Shown piece after piece: positions 1-13,460 of a stretch of DNA of 64,000 nucleotides. The stretch is taken from positions 4,903,001 through 4,967,000 of the forward strand of contig CM073549.1 in the NCBI GenBank assembly GCA_037074615.1. Direction: 5' to 3'. The notes under the pieces are model-generated. The model was not told where the DNA came from. It saw nothing but the letters and a program-made list of their open reading frames with translations, and ran no database searches. Origin of the DNA: Leucaena leucocephala. Lineage: Eukaryota > Streptophyta > Magnoliopsida > Fabales > Fabaceae. A program made the position numbers and the translations under genes. The stretch's first letter is position 1, and every line of letters begins with the position of its first letter.

Positions 1-140
1 TCAAATCAGATCGGAGGAAGTGGAATGGTTATTTTAATTTGAATTAATTAATTTACATTGTCGGAATTAATCAATTCCTTTTAAAATAGTTTTTATAGAG
101 TATGGCTACACACGGACCTACAACTTGGCTTTATTAATTA

Positions 141-478
141 AGGTTATATAGTATCTAATATCATGCTCTTATTTATTATATGTGTTTAGTATTTTAATCT
201 TATTTATGATGTAATTTTACCCATAATCTTTTTAATTTGGTATAATTTCACTCATAATCTTTTTAATTTGGTATAATTCTTAATATTTAAGAAATAAGAT
301 TATGTATAAAATTATACCAAATTAAAAAGATTATGGGTAAAATTGTATCAAATTAAAAAAATTATGTGTAAAATTATACTATAAATAATATTAAGATATT
401 AGACGCATAGGAGAAATAATATTAAGATATTAGACGTATAGGAGAAATAAAATTAAAATATTAGATGCTATATAACCC
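141..478. mobile_element. Mutator-like MITE with 9-bp target-site duplication
   Basis: The two ends are inverted copies, reading 'aggttatatagtatctaata' at the left and the near-complement 'tattagatgctatataaccc' at the right. The 9-bp word tattaatta flanks it at 132-140 and 479-487. The inside folds back: a motif like 'aatctttttaatttggtata' appears twice on the left arm and twice inverted on the right, and a 'tattagacgyataggagaaa' unit is repeated on the right arm. A 9-bp duplication fits the Mutator superfamily. It has no coding capacity. Confidence 0.75.
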
Positions 479-487
479 TATTAATTA

Positions 488-2580
488 ATCTGCTTTGTCT
501 TATTATATTCATCTTTATTTTCTCACCCTAATATATTATTAAAAAAAATCTTATCTCCTGTAACTTCTTTATTCTCTTAATTAGATACAACTTATCCTGA
601 GGAGCAATAATTTTAAAACTTAATTAAAACTTTAAATTAAAACTCTTCTAAGAAATCGTGAGAATATTTTTGTTGTGTTAATAAAGTTGTCCATGATACA
701 TGAAATTATGATTTAATTTTCTTAATGTCACAAAAGTGTAACCCTTCAAGAATAATAATAATAAGGAATTATTGTCAATGTGTATAGAAAATGTCTTATG
801 GCCAACACTAAAATCTCTTTAGAAAGTCTACAGTGTAAATAGATTAGTTACTGTTTCTTACGGTAGATACCTTAAATTTACCTAAAAAAAATTATTTTAT
901 TAAATAATAATAATAAGGAATTAAAAGCATTCTCATAACGTTGAAAAGATATATAAACCGAGATCATGAAGAACAATAATAAAGAGGACACCAATAATAA
1001 CTTAATTATAATTTTGAGAAGAATTACCATTTCTAAAATCTTTTATTACAATACATATATAGTCTAAAAAATTTGAAAAATAAGTCACATTCTTTCCCTG
1101 ACTTATGAAATCTGCTGCTTCTCATGTTTAGCAATTTATATCTTATTTATATCAATATATCAACATCCATGTAGATATTTATTTTATATACTTTAAATGT
1201 TAAATGTATTTTTAAATCAAAATAATGAGAAAATTTTTGGAACCTAATAACAAATTGGCATATAGATTGTAGTGGCACATCCACCACGCGCATAATTTAA
1301 TTTAGTGCATTGGACTTAGTAACTAACAGAGTGCCGTAATGGCAAAGATTAATAATAATCTTTCTTAATTAAGTTAAACATTCATTTCAGGCACAAGTTG
1401 AATTGTTTGTGGTTTTACCAAGGCATGTTAAATCACATGGGAGGGAGCTGGAAAGTGGAAAAATATAGAAGAAACACTTATGCTGGAAAATGTAGTCACG
1501 AATCTTAAAATTATGATACTTGATAATAGGATCTAGTTAATATTATAAAAAAATAATGCTTTACTAATGGGTTTTTATTATTTGAAGAATGTTACTTTTG
1601 ACACAATATTTTTTTCTAAAGAAATATACTTTTATTTAATGTCTATTAATGATAAATTATAACATAGATTGAACTATCAAATAAAAAAAAAATTGAGGGT
1701 ATAGCTTTTTATCAGTTAAGTTTACGAATAATAAATAGACGGAAGACTCAAATTGTTAATAGTTATCCTGATCTTACTTTATCTTTATACACCCTTACAA
1801 TGATTCTTTCTAAAGCCAGTTTTACTAGGATTTTCATGGGAGTGGTGGGTTTACTAAAATTATGACATATTAAAGCCATCAATGATTATTGCTTATTCTA
1901 ATAAAAAGTGAGTTACTAAAATACGAAAAAAGTGAGGTTTATGTACGAGCGTTGAGATTATTACAAGAGTTTAGTATAATCATTGGTCTCAGCCATTTGT
2001 CTAAATAATAGTATAGTCATTCTCATGACAATTATTAATTTGACTTCTTTTTAACAATCTGACCTTTGATGCTTCATCATAGTTTTTTATTTTATGTAGA
2101 ATCTTATCTTGCATTTGTATTAATATATTTATGGACTTGTAAGTACAAATTACATAAGATCTCACATGTAATGTATTTTGGATTCTTCTTTAGCGTAATG
2201 TTTTAGAAATAGCGTTGTTAAGTTTTGCGGTATGGCAGTATGGGCATAGCGTCGAATTCGTTAGATGAGAGGAATTTATTGTCTGTAATTGATTTTAATG
2301 ACAATTCTGTTTCTATCACTTTCATTTCGTTCTTATTTATCTTGCATCATCTTCACTCATAAATGGAAGTTTCATATACTAAATCTGTCTCTATCCCCCC
2401 TCTCTCATTAAAAAGTTTCATGTATAATAATCTAACCCTTTCATTATATAACTTAACAGGAATATGTTGAACCAAACAAAAAAAAAGGAATATCATGAAT
2501 TAAAATATTTATTTATTTATTAAAATAAAACAGAAATATCATAAATTAAAATATCATAAATTAACTCAATAGGAATATGC
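488..2580. other. AT-rich intergenic DNA, no gene seen
   Basis: All frames are closed at short distance, and no splice-bounded exon or clear terminal repeat was found. It reads as decayed intergenic sequence. Confidence 0.6.
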
Positions 2581-3330
2581 AAGGAGGTGATAATAATGCT
2601 AGAGGAATAGTACCATGGTAGGATCTAGTGTCGCCATGGATAAAACTAGAAAAATCGAAGGAGGATTGAGGAGATTGGTTGGTCTAAAATAGAATTTAGA
2701 GAAAGGGAAAAGTGATCGAGGAGAATGAGAAGAAGAAAGATGGAGGAGGAGGAGGAGAGGCAGGAGATGGGGGTAACAATTCACCTAAACAGTTTGATGG
2801 CTACGGAATGCATTTCGTGCTTCAGATCTATAAAGCAGGAGGGAGAATAACTATTTGCGGATTTGGCCCAATGAACCTGTGTTCTGATACTATGTAAAGC
2901 AACTGAAAACTAGCATTAATCATCAATTCAACAAATGATGTACGATAATCCAAAAACTCTGGAAAACTTCTAAGGGAGATTGCAATACCCAAAACTCTTA
3001 GGAAACTTGGAGTGAGACCCAAGTTAGCCTCCATCTCTTTGGTGAGGATTTGACTCTCCTTCATACACCTAAATCACATACTAAGCCCCTTATTTATAGG
3101 GCCAAGTGATTAACCAACTAATACCTCTTATATCTTAATCCCTCTAACACATGTAATTATTTGTTTGGCATTGACATGACTTGTGTCCTGCTTCTTCACA
3201 TTCCTCTTCCTTCACAAATTGCGTTAATTACGAGGTTAATTCCATTCCGTATCCTTAGATGTCGATGTTATAAATATGCTTAATCTACTAGTTTCAAAAT
3301 TTAGTTCTCTCTCATAGCCAATCGATCGGG
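2581..3330 (-). repeat. Possible decayed retrotransposon LTR or leader
   Basis: On the minus strand the stretch at about 3092-3105 reads as a TATA box (cctataaataagg). At about 2885-2895 there is a 'tagtatcagaac' string like the tRNA-iMet primer-binding site of copia elements. Together they suggest the 5' LTR and leader of an old minus-strand element. No coding domain or matching second LTR was found, so this is a weak call. The plus-strand open stretch at 2712-2897 is glycine- and lysine-rich and resembles no known protein. Confidence 0.25.
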
Positions 3331-4159
3331 GGAAAAGACTATTGCATTCCTTAGCACTTTTGACCATGTTGGAGGGTACAAAGAGTAACTCTTGGCCGAC
3401 AGTGTCAGTCAATCACCTCTTTCTTTCTTCTCCAATCATCCTTTGCTTATAGTTTTCTTTCTGGGCTTTCAACTTCTATCCTCAGTCGTCAAATCTCTGT
3501 GTATATGTTATTCACTTCAATTCTTTTTTCTTTTTGTTGATATTTTGGCATTTCAGTTATTGTTAATTTTCCTTATTGTAATTGCTTTGAATTGTAATAT
3601 AAAATCTCTACGAAGAAATGATTTTTTTCCCTTTTTCGTCAATGTTTCTAATTATGGATGAGGGGGTTTTATCATAAAAGTGAGTAGATTCTCAATTATG
3701 GCATGTATGTGTAGGTGTGATGGTTCAAATGCTACCCGTCAATTCGAAGGTCTTCTACTTTCTTTAGGGTGTATTAAGCTTAATAATAAAGATCACTGCG
3801 TATAGCAACAAAATATTAAGATTGATATGAGGCTACATTGTCCTTTTCTCCTTCAAAGAAGCTGTTATTACAACCACATACTGCCTTCTTTGTATCTATC
3901 TCCATTTTCCAGATTCAATTTTGGAGAATGAGGTAGAATCTCACGAATGAAACCTCTGCGTCCTCATCATGATAGCTTTGGTGATCTCATTCATCTCGAT
4001 CATACAATGATTTTAGCCTTAATAGTGTTCAAACCCAAGCTCTCGTCAACAACATTAACTCCACCACACTTCAGGAGATGCATGTTGGTTTGAGTTACAA
4101 ATTTGACTTGGGAAAAAAGTGAAGTGGCATGTCATCTCAGGAGGTGAAATCCCATGCTC
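3331..4159. other. Intergenic, nothing recognised
   Basis: The longest open stretch (3392-3661) gives a hydrophobic, low-complexity translation without an ATG-supported or family-like protein. Nothing else was identified. Confidence 0.5.
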
Positions 4160-4730
4160 CTTATTTAAAAGGAATTTCCAGAAAATTCGCCGTCTCTATT
4201 TAAAAGCGCTGATGCTCGCCTAAATTCCATTACACAATTTTGCTGTTCCCATTCATCTCACCTATTGCTTTCTCAAATATGGACGCAGCCGGTGATGCCG
4301 AAACGTAATTTCCTCCGATTTTACTTTCTTTTCAAAACCTCATAATTTTAATTTCATTTTCTTTGTCTTTTAGAAGTAGCTGCGTTGAGGTCTCTTATGT
4401 CTCACCAAGAGACGTTGATTGCCGACCAAAAGATTCTGAAGATCAACCATGAGGTGTTGATATCTAGCCTGCAGGTAGATTTGGGACTTTGTTTGACAAT
4501 GATCGAGAGTATTCTATAACGTTTACAAGCATAATCAATTGCGACAGAGAAGGAGAGTCGAAATGGCAAGAAATAGAGAAACTAAAAAATCCTATTGCTA
4601 ATTTATGTGCACGATATAGGCTTTTGCGGTTGGGAAAATCTTGCTGAGAAGATGGGCACCAGAGGTTCTAATATTTAACAGTTTGAATCCATTGAGGTAA
4701 TGACATTGTTCCTATTGTAATACTTCCAAA
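4160..4730 (+). other. Possible gene remnant with promoter-like start
   Basis: Two TATA-like strings (ttatttaaaagg near 4162 and ctatttaaaagcg near 4197) precede an ATG at 4279. That ATG opens MDAAGDAE and meets a possible donor at 4305. A possible acceptor before 4374 leads into a stretch whose best frame is helix-like (VAALRSLMSHQETL...) and ends at a CTGCAG/GTAGAT donor-like site near 4474. A further open patch lies at about 4545-4646. The exon phases do not join: from the first ATG, translation ends at about 4450. This may be a decayed gene or chance, and no family was recognised. Confidence 0.2.
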
Positions 4731-5901
4731 ACAATTAAATCAAAAAAAAACTTCTGGTACCTGAAGTTCCTTTGTGAAAACTTGATACCTACAGTTCATT
4801 TCCTCAAAAATTCCAATGCTATATTTGAAATCTTATCATTTATTTCAGGCCAAAAAAACATGTTATCATTTATTTAGATATTATTAATTTATTATTAAAT
4901 AAATAATTCACTTTTTCAAAAAATTGTAGAGGTTAATTATATGTTAAATATACTATGATTTGAGTTCTGATGCATCACTTATCTTCCTCCATATAACAAA
5001 GAAATATAGATCTTAGTTATACCAATCACTGAAATTTAACTACCATTAGTAATTACTTTAAAATGAACATCAAAATTGACTTTAATTAAGAATGATCTTT
5101 TATGTAGCTTTCATCCCAATTCTCATGCTCATAAACATCACTTTCTTTCATTTATTCCTCACCTAAGACTCATTTTTTGTAATTTTTTTGTATTTTTAGA
5201 AAATATTGCCTATACATTAAATGAAATATATCTACAGTGAAAAATTTAAAATTTAAAATTGTAATGAAACGCAATTGTTTTTAAAAATAATTTAAATTTT
5301 ATATATTTTATATTTAATATATATTTAACTCTGCTTTTACCATTTTCACCCAAACCCGAAAGTTTGTGGCTCCCACGTCGTCGATTGTCTTAACCTCGGA
5401 ACCACACATTAACCTCTAGGAGGGCCAAGACCCAAACTTGTAATTTCATTCAAAATCTTGGGGACAACAAACGTAATAAAAATTAAGGATATTCCAGTAG
5501 TTTCATATGCTCGTTTTTTTTTTCCTCACAGTAATCTTTTCATTCAAGAATGTCTTGCAGAGTTGGCAATGTCCTCCTCTGCTTCTCTCTTCAGCTACGC
5601 TCACCGATCCGTACGCACACAAAAACCCGTTTCTTACTATCCAATTGCGTCCTTCTCCATGGCAGTTAAGCTGCTCCAATCTCCTTCTCACCTACTTTCT
5701 CTCTCTAAAATTTACAAAAGCAAATTAATTATTTTCTTTCTCTCTCACCATTCTTTCATTTAATGCTAGAAACTCGTACATTCATTCATTCGTTCATACA
5801 GTCCTCCATTAATTCATAAATATCAGCGTGGTTCTCCACTTCTCCGTTGAGTTTTGCTGTTTCAGAGCCGGGGGGGGGGGGAGGAGAGGAAGAATCTAAA
5901 G
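4731..5901. other. Intergenic DNA and probable SCAR 5' flank and 5' UTR
   Basis: The region is AT-rich to about 5330, then more balanced and pyrimidine-rich (tctctctc runs near 5695-5750), as plant 5' UTRs often are. A run of about 12 G lies at 5869-5880, just before the SCAR start codon. No other gene is seen. The overlapping open frames at 5458-5763 look like chance. Confidence 0.45.
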
Positions 5902-8900
5902 ATGCCGTTGGTGAGGTTTCAGGTGCGAAATGAATACGGTTTGGGGCAGCCTGAGCTGTACAAAGAGACGAACAGAGAATATCCCAAGGCCGTGCTTGAC
6001 GGGGTGGCTGTTGCTGGGCTAGTTGGGATCCTGAGGCAACTGGGTGATCTTGCTGAGTATGTTTTTCTACTTCGTTTTGAACTTCTCTGCTTGCTCAACT
6101 TGGTTCATTCTGTCTTAATCTGTTTGGGTTTGGTTTATGGGGTTGGGCATTATGGGTCACTAAGTTGGTCAGTTTAGCTGCTAGCAATGCTTGACCGAGT
6201 TCTATGTGGAAAGGATGTCATTCAGTCGTTGAGATTGAAGTATATTTTGGGTTGGGCTAAATTTCCTCTGGTAAATTGACAAAATCGTCTTTGACTTTTT
6301 TGAGCTTTCCCATTAGAGGTGTTGAAGCTTGATTGACGATTGTAAGTTATATCTGCAATATTTTAGAGTCTTTAAATTTGAATAGTCACTCTATTTCTTG
6401 CCTCAAACAATTTCTGGGTTTAATATCAGTGGCAATTAACATCAGGAAGGCTTTTGCCTAAAATAGCATTTCCCCCCCTTTATTTCTTTATGTTCTAGTT
6501 CTTTGAACTGACTCTTTCTTCTTTCATCTATTTCAAATTAATGAAAGTTATTATTTTATATATGATTTTATTTTACTATATATATTTACATGTATCACTT
6601 AGAAGGATGACAGACTTTACATAAGGACCTGGGGAGTAACCCTTTGTGTTCTCTTGATTAAATATTACTAATATAAAATTTGTGAACCGGGTAAGCATGC
6701 TTCTCTGTAGATTATAAGTGCATGAACTGCACATTATGTTAAAAACGTAGTTGTAATCTGTCTATTGAATTTTTATATTTACATGTTAATTTAATTTAAG
6801 ATGGCATTATGTTGTTTGTGGAATTACGTTTTGGCACATCACGATAATGAACTACCATTTCAGAATCTTCTATACGAATCTTGTTGGAAGCCCTTTCTTT
6901 TATCATAGTCATGGAGCTTGATTTCCAGTTGTAAAGTCCTTAGAGTATTTTAACTTTGAGTTGAGGGTATGAAATAGGGAAAAGATACACACCTATACAT
7001 GATGGTTCATGAGAGATGGGTGGTCTGCTCTTTTGTTCGGAGACTTGAACAATACTAGTTGGTCAGTATGTAATTAACCTTTTACTGTAAAGAAGCTTCA
7101 TTTCCAGTCACAAGTCCTATGATAATTAACTATGGGTGTTTGAGCTGAAATATGATTAACTGGGTGGTATGCATCCATACAACATGTTTAGAGTTGGCTA
7201 CAATTGTCTTTCTACTGGAGAGTGTTGACTAGCTTATTGTTGTTGTTGTACTAGAGAGTGGTGACTGTCAGTTGTATGTATGTGTCTTCACTCTTTGGTG
7301 TAAATATGTTAAAGGCTTAAATCTGGAGGCTAAAATTTTAATTTTGTAGTGGCAAATATTGATACAAGTTTCGATGAATAATATAAACACATTCATTTAA
7401 TATGTCTGTTGCCTATGGTTCTCTTGAAAACCTGTCATCACTTTCTGATTGTGTATAGTTATTTACTCCATGTGAACATGGAATCTCGATTGAAATTCCT
7501 TTATCTTAAATCTTAAACTTATACGTATCTTACCAAAACAATAAGGCCACACCATTCACCTCTCAATCTTTATTGGGTAATGGTTGCTTTTAAATGAGAA
7601 GCTTCTCTTTGAGCTGAACCGTTTCCTTGTTACATCAATAAAACAGTTTTTGAGAGATGTTCCATAGTGACAACTACATTCTTATTTTTCCCTCTGAGAA
7701 TTTGGGAAAGCCTACTAAGTTAAGAAAATACTTACTTGGTTGGTCAAAAGAACAAATTAAGAAAAAAGTTACTTCACTTTTAGTGCACCAAAGGTAAAAG
7801 ATATATGATACTGTATAAGCATCTATATGTGTTTATAGTACTATAAAAATAGAGTTTGAGCGGTTAGTGTTATTGACACTTGTGTTTTTCAATACTACTC
7901 TGTTTGGTGTCCCTCTCTTTTCTCCCTTACATTTGCTTTTCCTAGTTTCTCTATATAGTCTTTACCAAATTTGGACACCCTAGGGATTGAAGGTATCTGG
8001 TTCTTATTCAATGAAGTAGACATGTAGGATCTTTTAATTTGCATTATTTTTCTAGTGTTTCATCTCCGAAATTCACACTACGGTAGAGTGTGCAATATTG
8101 TTGGAATGACTAAATACCAAGCTTTACATAGCATCCAACATCTGCCAATTGCACATAAAAAAAGGACCAGAGTTTCCTCTTTTTATTTGGCTCAAAGTAA
8201 ACCACAACTCGTATTATCATATTCTATAATAATGTTGTTCAAGTGAATTACTTGAAGTTATAATTGATAAGATTTTACCGGTTATTGAAAATATAATGTA
8301 AAATAAATTCATATATAATATGTATATATATATTGTGTTGGATAATCATACCATAATTCTTTGTGCACCTCTGTAGATATTCTCTATCGTCATTGTTCAT
8401 CTTACATCATTGATCTGTTTCTACTGATTGTTTATTATATATTTAGTGTTCCCTGTTCTTTATTGATAATTGGTGTTAGATCCATTATTCTTTGCTTACG
8501 AAACATTGTTTCTATATTAAAGTTATCAATGCCCAAATTAATCTCGGGCATTGATAGTGTTCCTTCTTGGCATTCATGTGACTGTTGTTTAACTGAGGAA
8601 ACTTTTCCTGTGTGCAGTTTTGCAGCAGAGGTTTTCCATGGTTTACAGGAGCAAGCAATGATTACAGCTAATAGGAGCCACAAATTGATGGTTCGTGTTC
8701 AAAAAATTGAATCTTCCCTTCCTCCCTTGGAGAAGGCTGTATTAGCACAGACTAGCCACATACATTTTGCATACACAGCTGGTATGGTCTTTGTGTTCGG
8801 TGATCTCATTCTATTTTGCATATATCCTGTTGTTTTATTCTTTGGGTTCAGTGGTCTAAGAGAATAACAAGTGGTATGCCTTGTGATTAAATTTTTTATA

Positions 8901-11900
8901 CTCAGATAATATGAAAGTCCATAATGAAAGCAATTGCCTTTCAGGTTGTGAATGGCATCCTCGCATAAAAACAAAAAGAAATCATTTCATTTACAGCGAC
9001 TTGCCGCAATTTATTATGGACTCGTATGAAGAATGCCGCGACCCTCCTCTCCTACACTTACTTGATAAGTATGCTCAATATTCTTTTTTAATATCTTTCT
9101 CCTCTCTCTGTTTTCGTTTAAATTAAGATAGCAAATTAGATACCAAAGCTTAAGTTAGTTTCTCATTTCTGAGTAATGAATGTTTACTGTTCAATCAGAT
9201 TGATACTAGTATCTGTAAACCTCGACATGTTATGTTTTCTCTGGACTTCAAACTTCAAAGTGACTAGTAGTGTTGATAATCCAGTTTAAATTAAATCCCA
9301 TCAGTTAGTGAAATAACTCCCTTTTCATTCAGATTTGATGCAGGTGGCCCAGGATCTTGCTTAATGAGATATTCAGATCCAACCTTCTTCAAGAGAGTCT
9401 CAGCTTATTCAGATGAAGCATACTTTGAAAAATTTGAAAGAGCTAGAAAATCTCGTAAAAACAAGGTACATACGTTACTAATTGAAGCATCACATTGAAA
9501 GATGATTCTATAGCTAAGTTTAATTCCTTTGGTTCATTTAATTACTCTACAAACAAAATTTTTTGGTTCTTATGCCAAGAAATTGTTGAACAGAAGAAAA
9601 GGTCATTAAGAAGGAAAGAAGGCTTGCGGGGTGAACATATGCATAACATTAGTGGGAGGTATTACATCTATTTGTGTCTTGCTGTCTCAGGTATCTATGC
9701 AAGTGCTATTTATTCCAGGTAAATGCTGACATGATGTATTATCTCCGTACAGAATGCACTTTGTTCCTTCGACTGTCAATAGACGAACTTCTTCCTCACA
9801 AACAGCATCCACAGTGGACATGGCAATGAATTCAGATCCAGAAGATCATTCGAATTCTTTTAATTCAAGAGCTGGTGCTGACTACATTGCATGTGTCTTC
9901 CATCCGGGTAATTCCGTGAGAACCCATGATCAGGATTACGAGCAATTATATTCTTCTAGGGTAAAAGAAAAAGCAAATACTGTTCATTCAGTGTCTCCTC
10001 TTATGGATGATAATATTTCAATTGATTCATTGGAAAAGCAACATGCCTCTAGTTCGTCTGGCGTTACTTGGGAAGAAAAGGAAGAGATAGTGGAACCTAT
10101 GAGTCAAACCTATCATAAAGATAAAATAACAGAGATGCTTGCTCAAAAGCAAGATCCAAATATGCATGATGGTAAAGGTGAGACCTTGCCAAAATTTGAT
10201 TACAGTGATATCCTATTGGTTGAAGAAAGCAACCTGAAACCTGTTGCTAGCAGCGTCCAAACAGATGAAATTGATAGCGAACCTGATAACTACATGGATG
10301 CACGTAATAGCATTGAATTAGAATCTGAAAATGATGTTGACTGTGAAACAAAACGTGAAGTTGATAAAATCACTTCACATGTCACTGATGGAATAACGGA
10401 AAATGGAATTGGCGGGGCTGATTCTAATGTACGAGATGCCAATTTATCTTCTGCTGTTTCACAGACTCTATCCAGTGCTTCATTTGGCAATGGAACAAGC
10501 AATGACCTCCCTGCCCCAGTGCAAATAAATCCACCTCTCATATTGGATCTGTGTGCATCTAAATCAGAAGCTCCTGTTAACAAAGAAATGTCCATGGATT
10601 TGGCTGATTCTCAAGACTCTGAGAGGCCCATCTTTGAACAGGCATCTGGCGTATCAAGTGTTTCATTAAAAACAGAAACAGATGGGGACTGCCCTGATTC
10701 ACTACAAGTAAATCCACCTCCTGTATCAGATCTCTGTGAAACGAAATCAGAGTCTCCTGTTAACGAAGAAATGTCCAGGGGTTTAGCTGATTCTCTGGTC
10801 TCTGAGAGCCCCATCCAGGAAGAGAAGCCTAGCATTGTTGCCTGTTCAGTAAGCACTGATTCATTGGGAGGTGCTTGTGCACTTAAAGATATTGTTTCAC
10901 CATCCATTGAAAGTGATATATCATTTTGTAGTTCTAAAAGTTCTGGTTTACCAGATGAAGAAGTGGATAGGATTAACAGCAATATATGTGAATCTAAAGA
11001 GACTCCTCCAGAGTCTTCCAGTGACAATACAATTAGATTTTCGACTAATGGTGGATTGTTAGGACTTGAGCCATCAAAACCTCCAGATTTTACCATGTCA
11101 AGTCCTTCAAGTAAGGTGTCTCTGACTACAAAAACTGAGACTGATGGTGGTCAATATCATAATTCAATGCTAAAGAGCAATGTATGTACGTTGGAACAGG
11201 AATTATTAGCAGAGGCTGTCAAAGAGATTGAAAAGGAACCAAGTTCTAGATTCTTAACATCAAGTTGTGAAGATCAAGCTCCTACCACTGAGAAGGCATC
11301 TGGTATTCATAAGCTGAGTAATGAAATCAGTCCAGCTGATGGAAGTGCTTTGGAGGAAATCAGGGTACTTGCACGAGGCTGCGTTCTCCCACTTGCTCCT
11401 CATTCCAAAGCAACTTCAACTGAACCGAATCATGGAAGTGGTGAAAATTCATCTCGTGTTTTTGGACTTGGTCAAATGTTACTAATGAATAGATTTCGCC
11501 CGAAGGTTTATTTTGATGAGAAATCTGTACCTGATGGTTCTTTGATATCTGGCAGATTGGAGCAGAGTGGACAAAATAGCATAATAGATCAGTCCCTTCC
11601 TGAGACAACCTTCAAAGAGCAAGTTGATTACGGATATCCTATCGATTCACTCCCTCCTTCACCACCTCTTGAACATATGAAAATATCTTTCCATTCAATT
11701 AGTGGGCGTGAGACCTCCAAACTGAAACTGAGATTCCCGGATGGTACTAATCGTCATGAGAGTATAAAGGATATGTTTCGTTCATTCCAGTTGGTGCCAG
11801 AGCCTTGCATTCCACTGCATGATTCTGGATTCAATTCAGATGATAATGACACTTTCTGTAGGTCATCTCCATATATGTCTGATGATTGTCCTAGCCCTCA

Positions 11901-13460
11901 TTCAGACTATAATTCTGAAGAATGGGAATCTGGTGAAAGTCCTGAAAGCAGTGACCATGGGGTTTATGATTTTCCCCACAACTCATCATCAACTGAATCG
12001 CTAAGTTCACAAGAACTTACAGTATTATCAAATAACGATGCCAATGTGGCTAGTGGAACACATTTTCAAAATGGTGTGGAGCCTTCTTTATCCAGGCATT
12101 TTCTTTATTTTCCGAGTTTTGATAATGTGAGCTCAGTGCTTCAGAAAGAAAGTAACCAGGTTTCTACTGTCAAAAAGATTGTAAAATCTCAAATTCAAAC
12201 CGAACTGCCGCTGCCACCACCACCACCTCTTCCTCCAGGGCAGCGGCAGGTCTCAAAACTGCAGTTGGATATGAGAACTGATATACGTAAGTGTATGCCT
12301 GGAGATGCTGAACAAACTAAAGGTCTAAACCTTTCAGAATCAACCATCTCCCTGCAACCTAGGCCCGCCCAAATGGAGCAAAAACTAACAAATCATTATC
12401 ACAACTCTGATGGAAATATTTCACAAAAGCTGACATTTCAAAGAGTACTTGTATGATTTTTCATTCTTCTTTTACGTTATATTGATTAATTAGCCATGGT
12501 GGGTAATGGGATCGGTTCACACATTCATTAGTTCAATCCTTCCTGCAGATAAATCAGAAGTTAAATGGGAAGAAGAAGGAAGCACATCATGAGGTAATGG
12601 GAAAAGAATTGGCTGACAAGGATGATTTCCTGCATCAAATCAGAACCAAAGTGAGTATTTTCTCATTGCAGGATTTTCCTATTGATGAATTTGACTTCTA
12701 ATCTTCTGACCTTATCTTTGCGTTTGTATTTAATTTCTTTAGATATTTGATACATACTATGGTAAAGGAGACTGGCATAGATTACTTAAGAGTCTAAACT
12801 ACAATTAAAGGGAATAAATTCCTTTCATCTAGTCTTAGTTGGTTACCCTGTTCATCTCAACAAACCGGCCATTTGTAGCTTCATGTTCTGTATGCATAAG
12901 TGAGTCGGGGAGATCAGAAACTACATTATATGATATGATTTAGTGCATGCGTCTGACTTGTAAACATGTCATGAGATATATATTGAGCTTTGATAGATCT
13001 TACAATTAAAATAATGAGTGTAAAAATCCTATATTGTATAAAACTGCCCCGTTTATCTGTTGCTGCTCTAGGACGTACATGAACAAAGTTCTGTCTTTCC
13101 CCTCTTAATTTTGTTTATCACATTAATAATAATTTATCCATTATCTCATCATTTTAATGTTGTCACAGTCCTTCAACCTGAGACCTACAGTGATAGGAAA
13201 GCCAAATTCTGATACTAGTCCCCCTAAAAACGTCAAAGTTACAGCAATTTTGGAGAAAGCAAATGCAATACGTCAGGTATTCATTGGTCTTGTCCTCTAT
13301 TCTGTCACTCCTTTTCTTTGTAAGTCTTGGTATTATTTTAATTTCATATCCAACTTATTATCATAACTGATAATGTTTCCAGGTTGTTGCTAGTGATGAC
13401 GGAGAAGATGTGATAACTGGAGTGATACCTGAATTTTTGGTAGTTGATATAGTTAGTTGA
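5902..13460 (+). CDS. SCAR: SCAR/WAVE-family protein, nine exons, shifted C-terminus
   Basis: Subunit of the plant WAVE/SCAR complex, which activates Arp2/3 to nucleate branched actin and so shapes cells. Exons read by eye: 5902-6056, 8618-8781, 8945-9068, 9333-9465, 9594-9658, 9753-12450, 12549-12650, 13169-13276, 13383-13460. All are GT-AG with matching phases, giving 1208 residues. The start opens MPLVRFQVRNEYGLGQPELY, the typical SCAR homology domain start. That domain spans roughly residues 1-190 (VAGLVGILRQLGDLA, HIHFAYTAG, GGPGSCLMRYSDP) and is followed by a basic patch (RKSRKNKKKR). Exon 6 encodes a long acidic, Ser-rich region of low conservation, with a polyproline stretch near residue 1032. 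The WH2 motif (LHQIRTKSFNLRPT) spans exons 7-8 and the Arp2/3-binding C helix (AILEKANAIRQ) is in exon 8. The final acidic-Trp motif is out of frame: WSDT-stop lies at 13418-13432 in another frame. The family is certain, but which SCAR paralogue is not. Confidence 0.93.

Noticed and set aside
9495..9722. Open frame spanning a SCAR intron and exon 5
   Set aside because: Only 9594-9658 is coding by splice phase. The rest is intron read-through.
10290..11096. Minus-strand open frames inside SCAR exon 6
   Set aside because: Shadows of the long coding exon, with no start context or domain.
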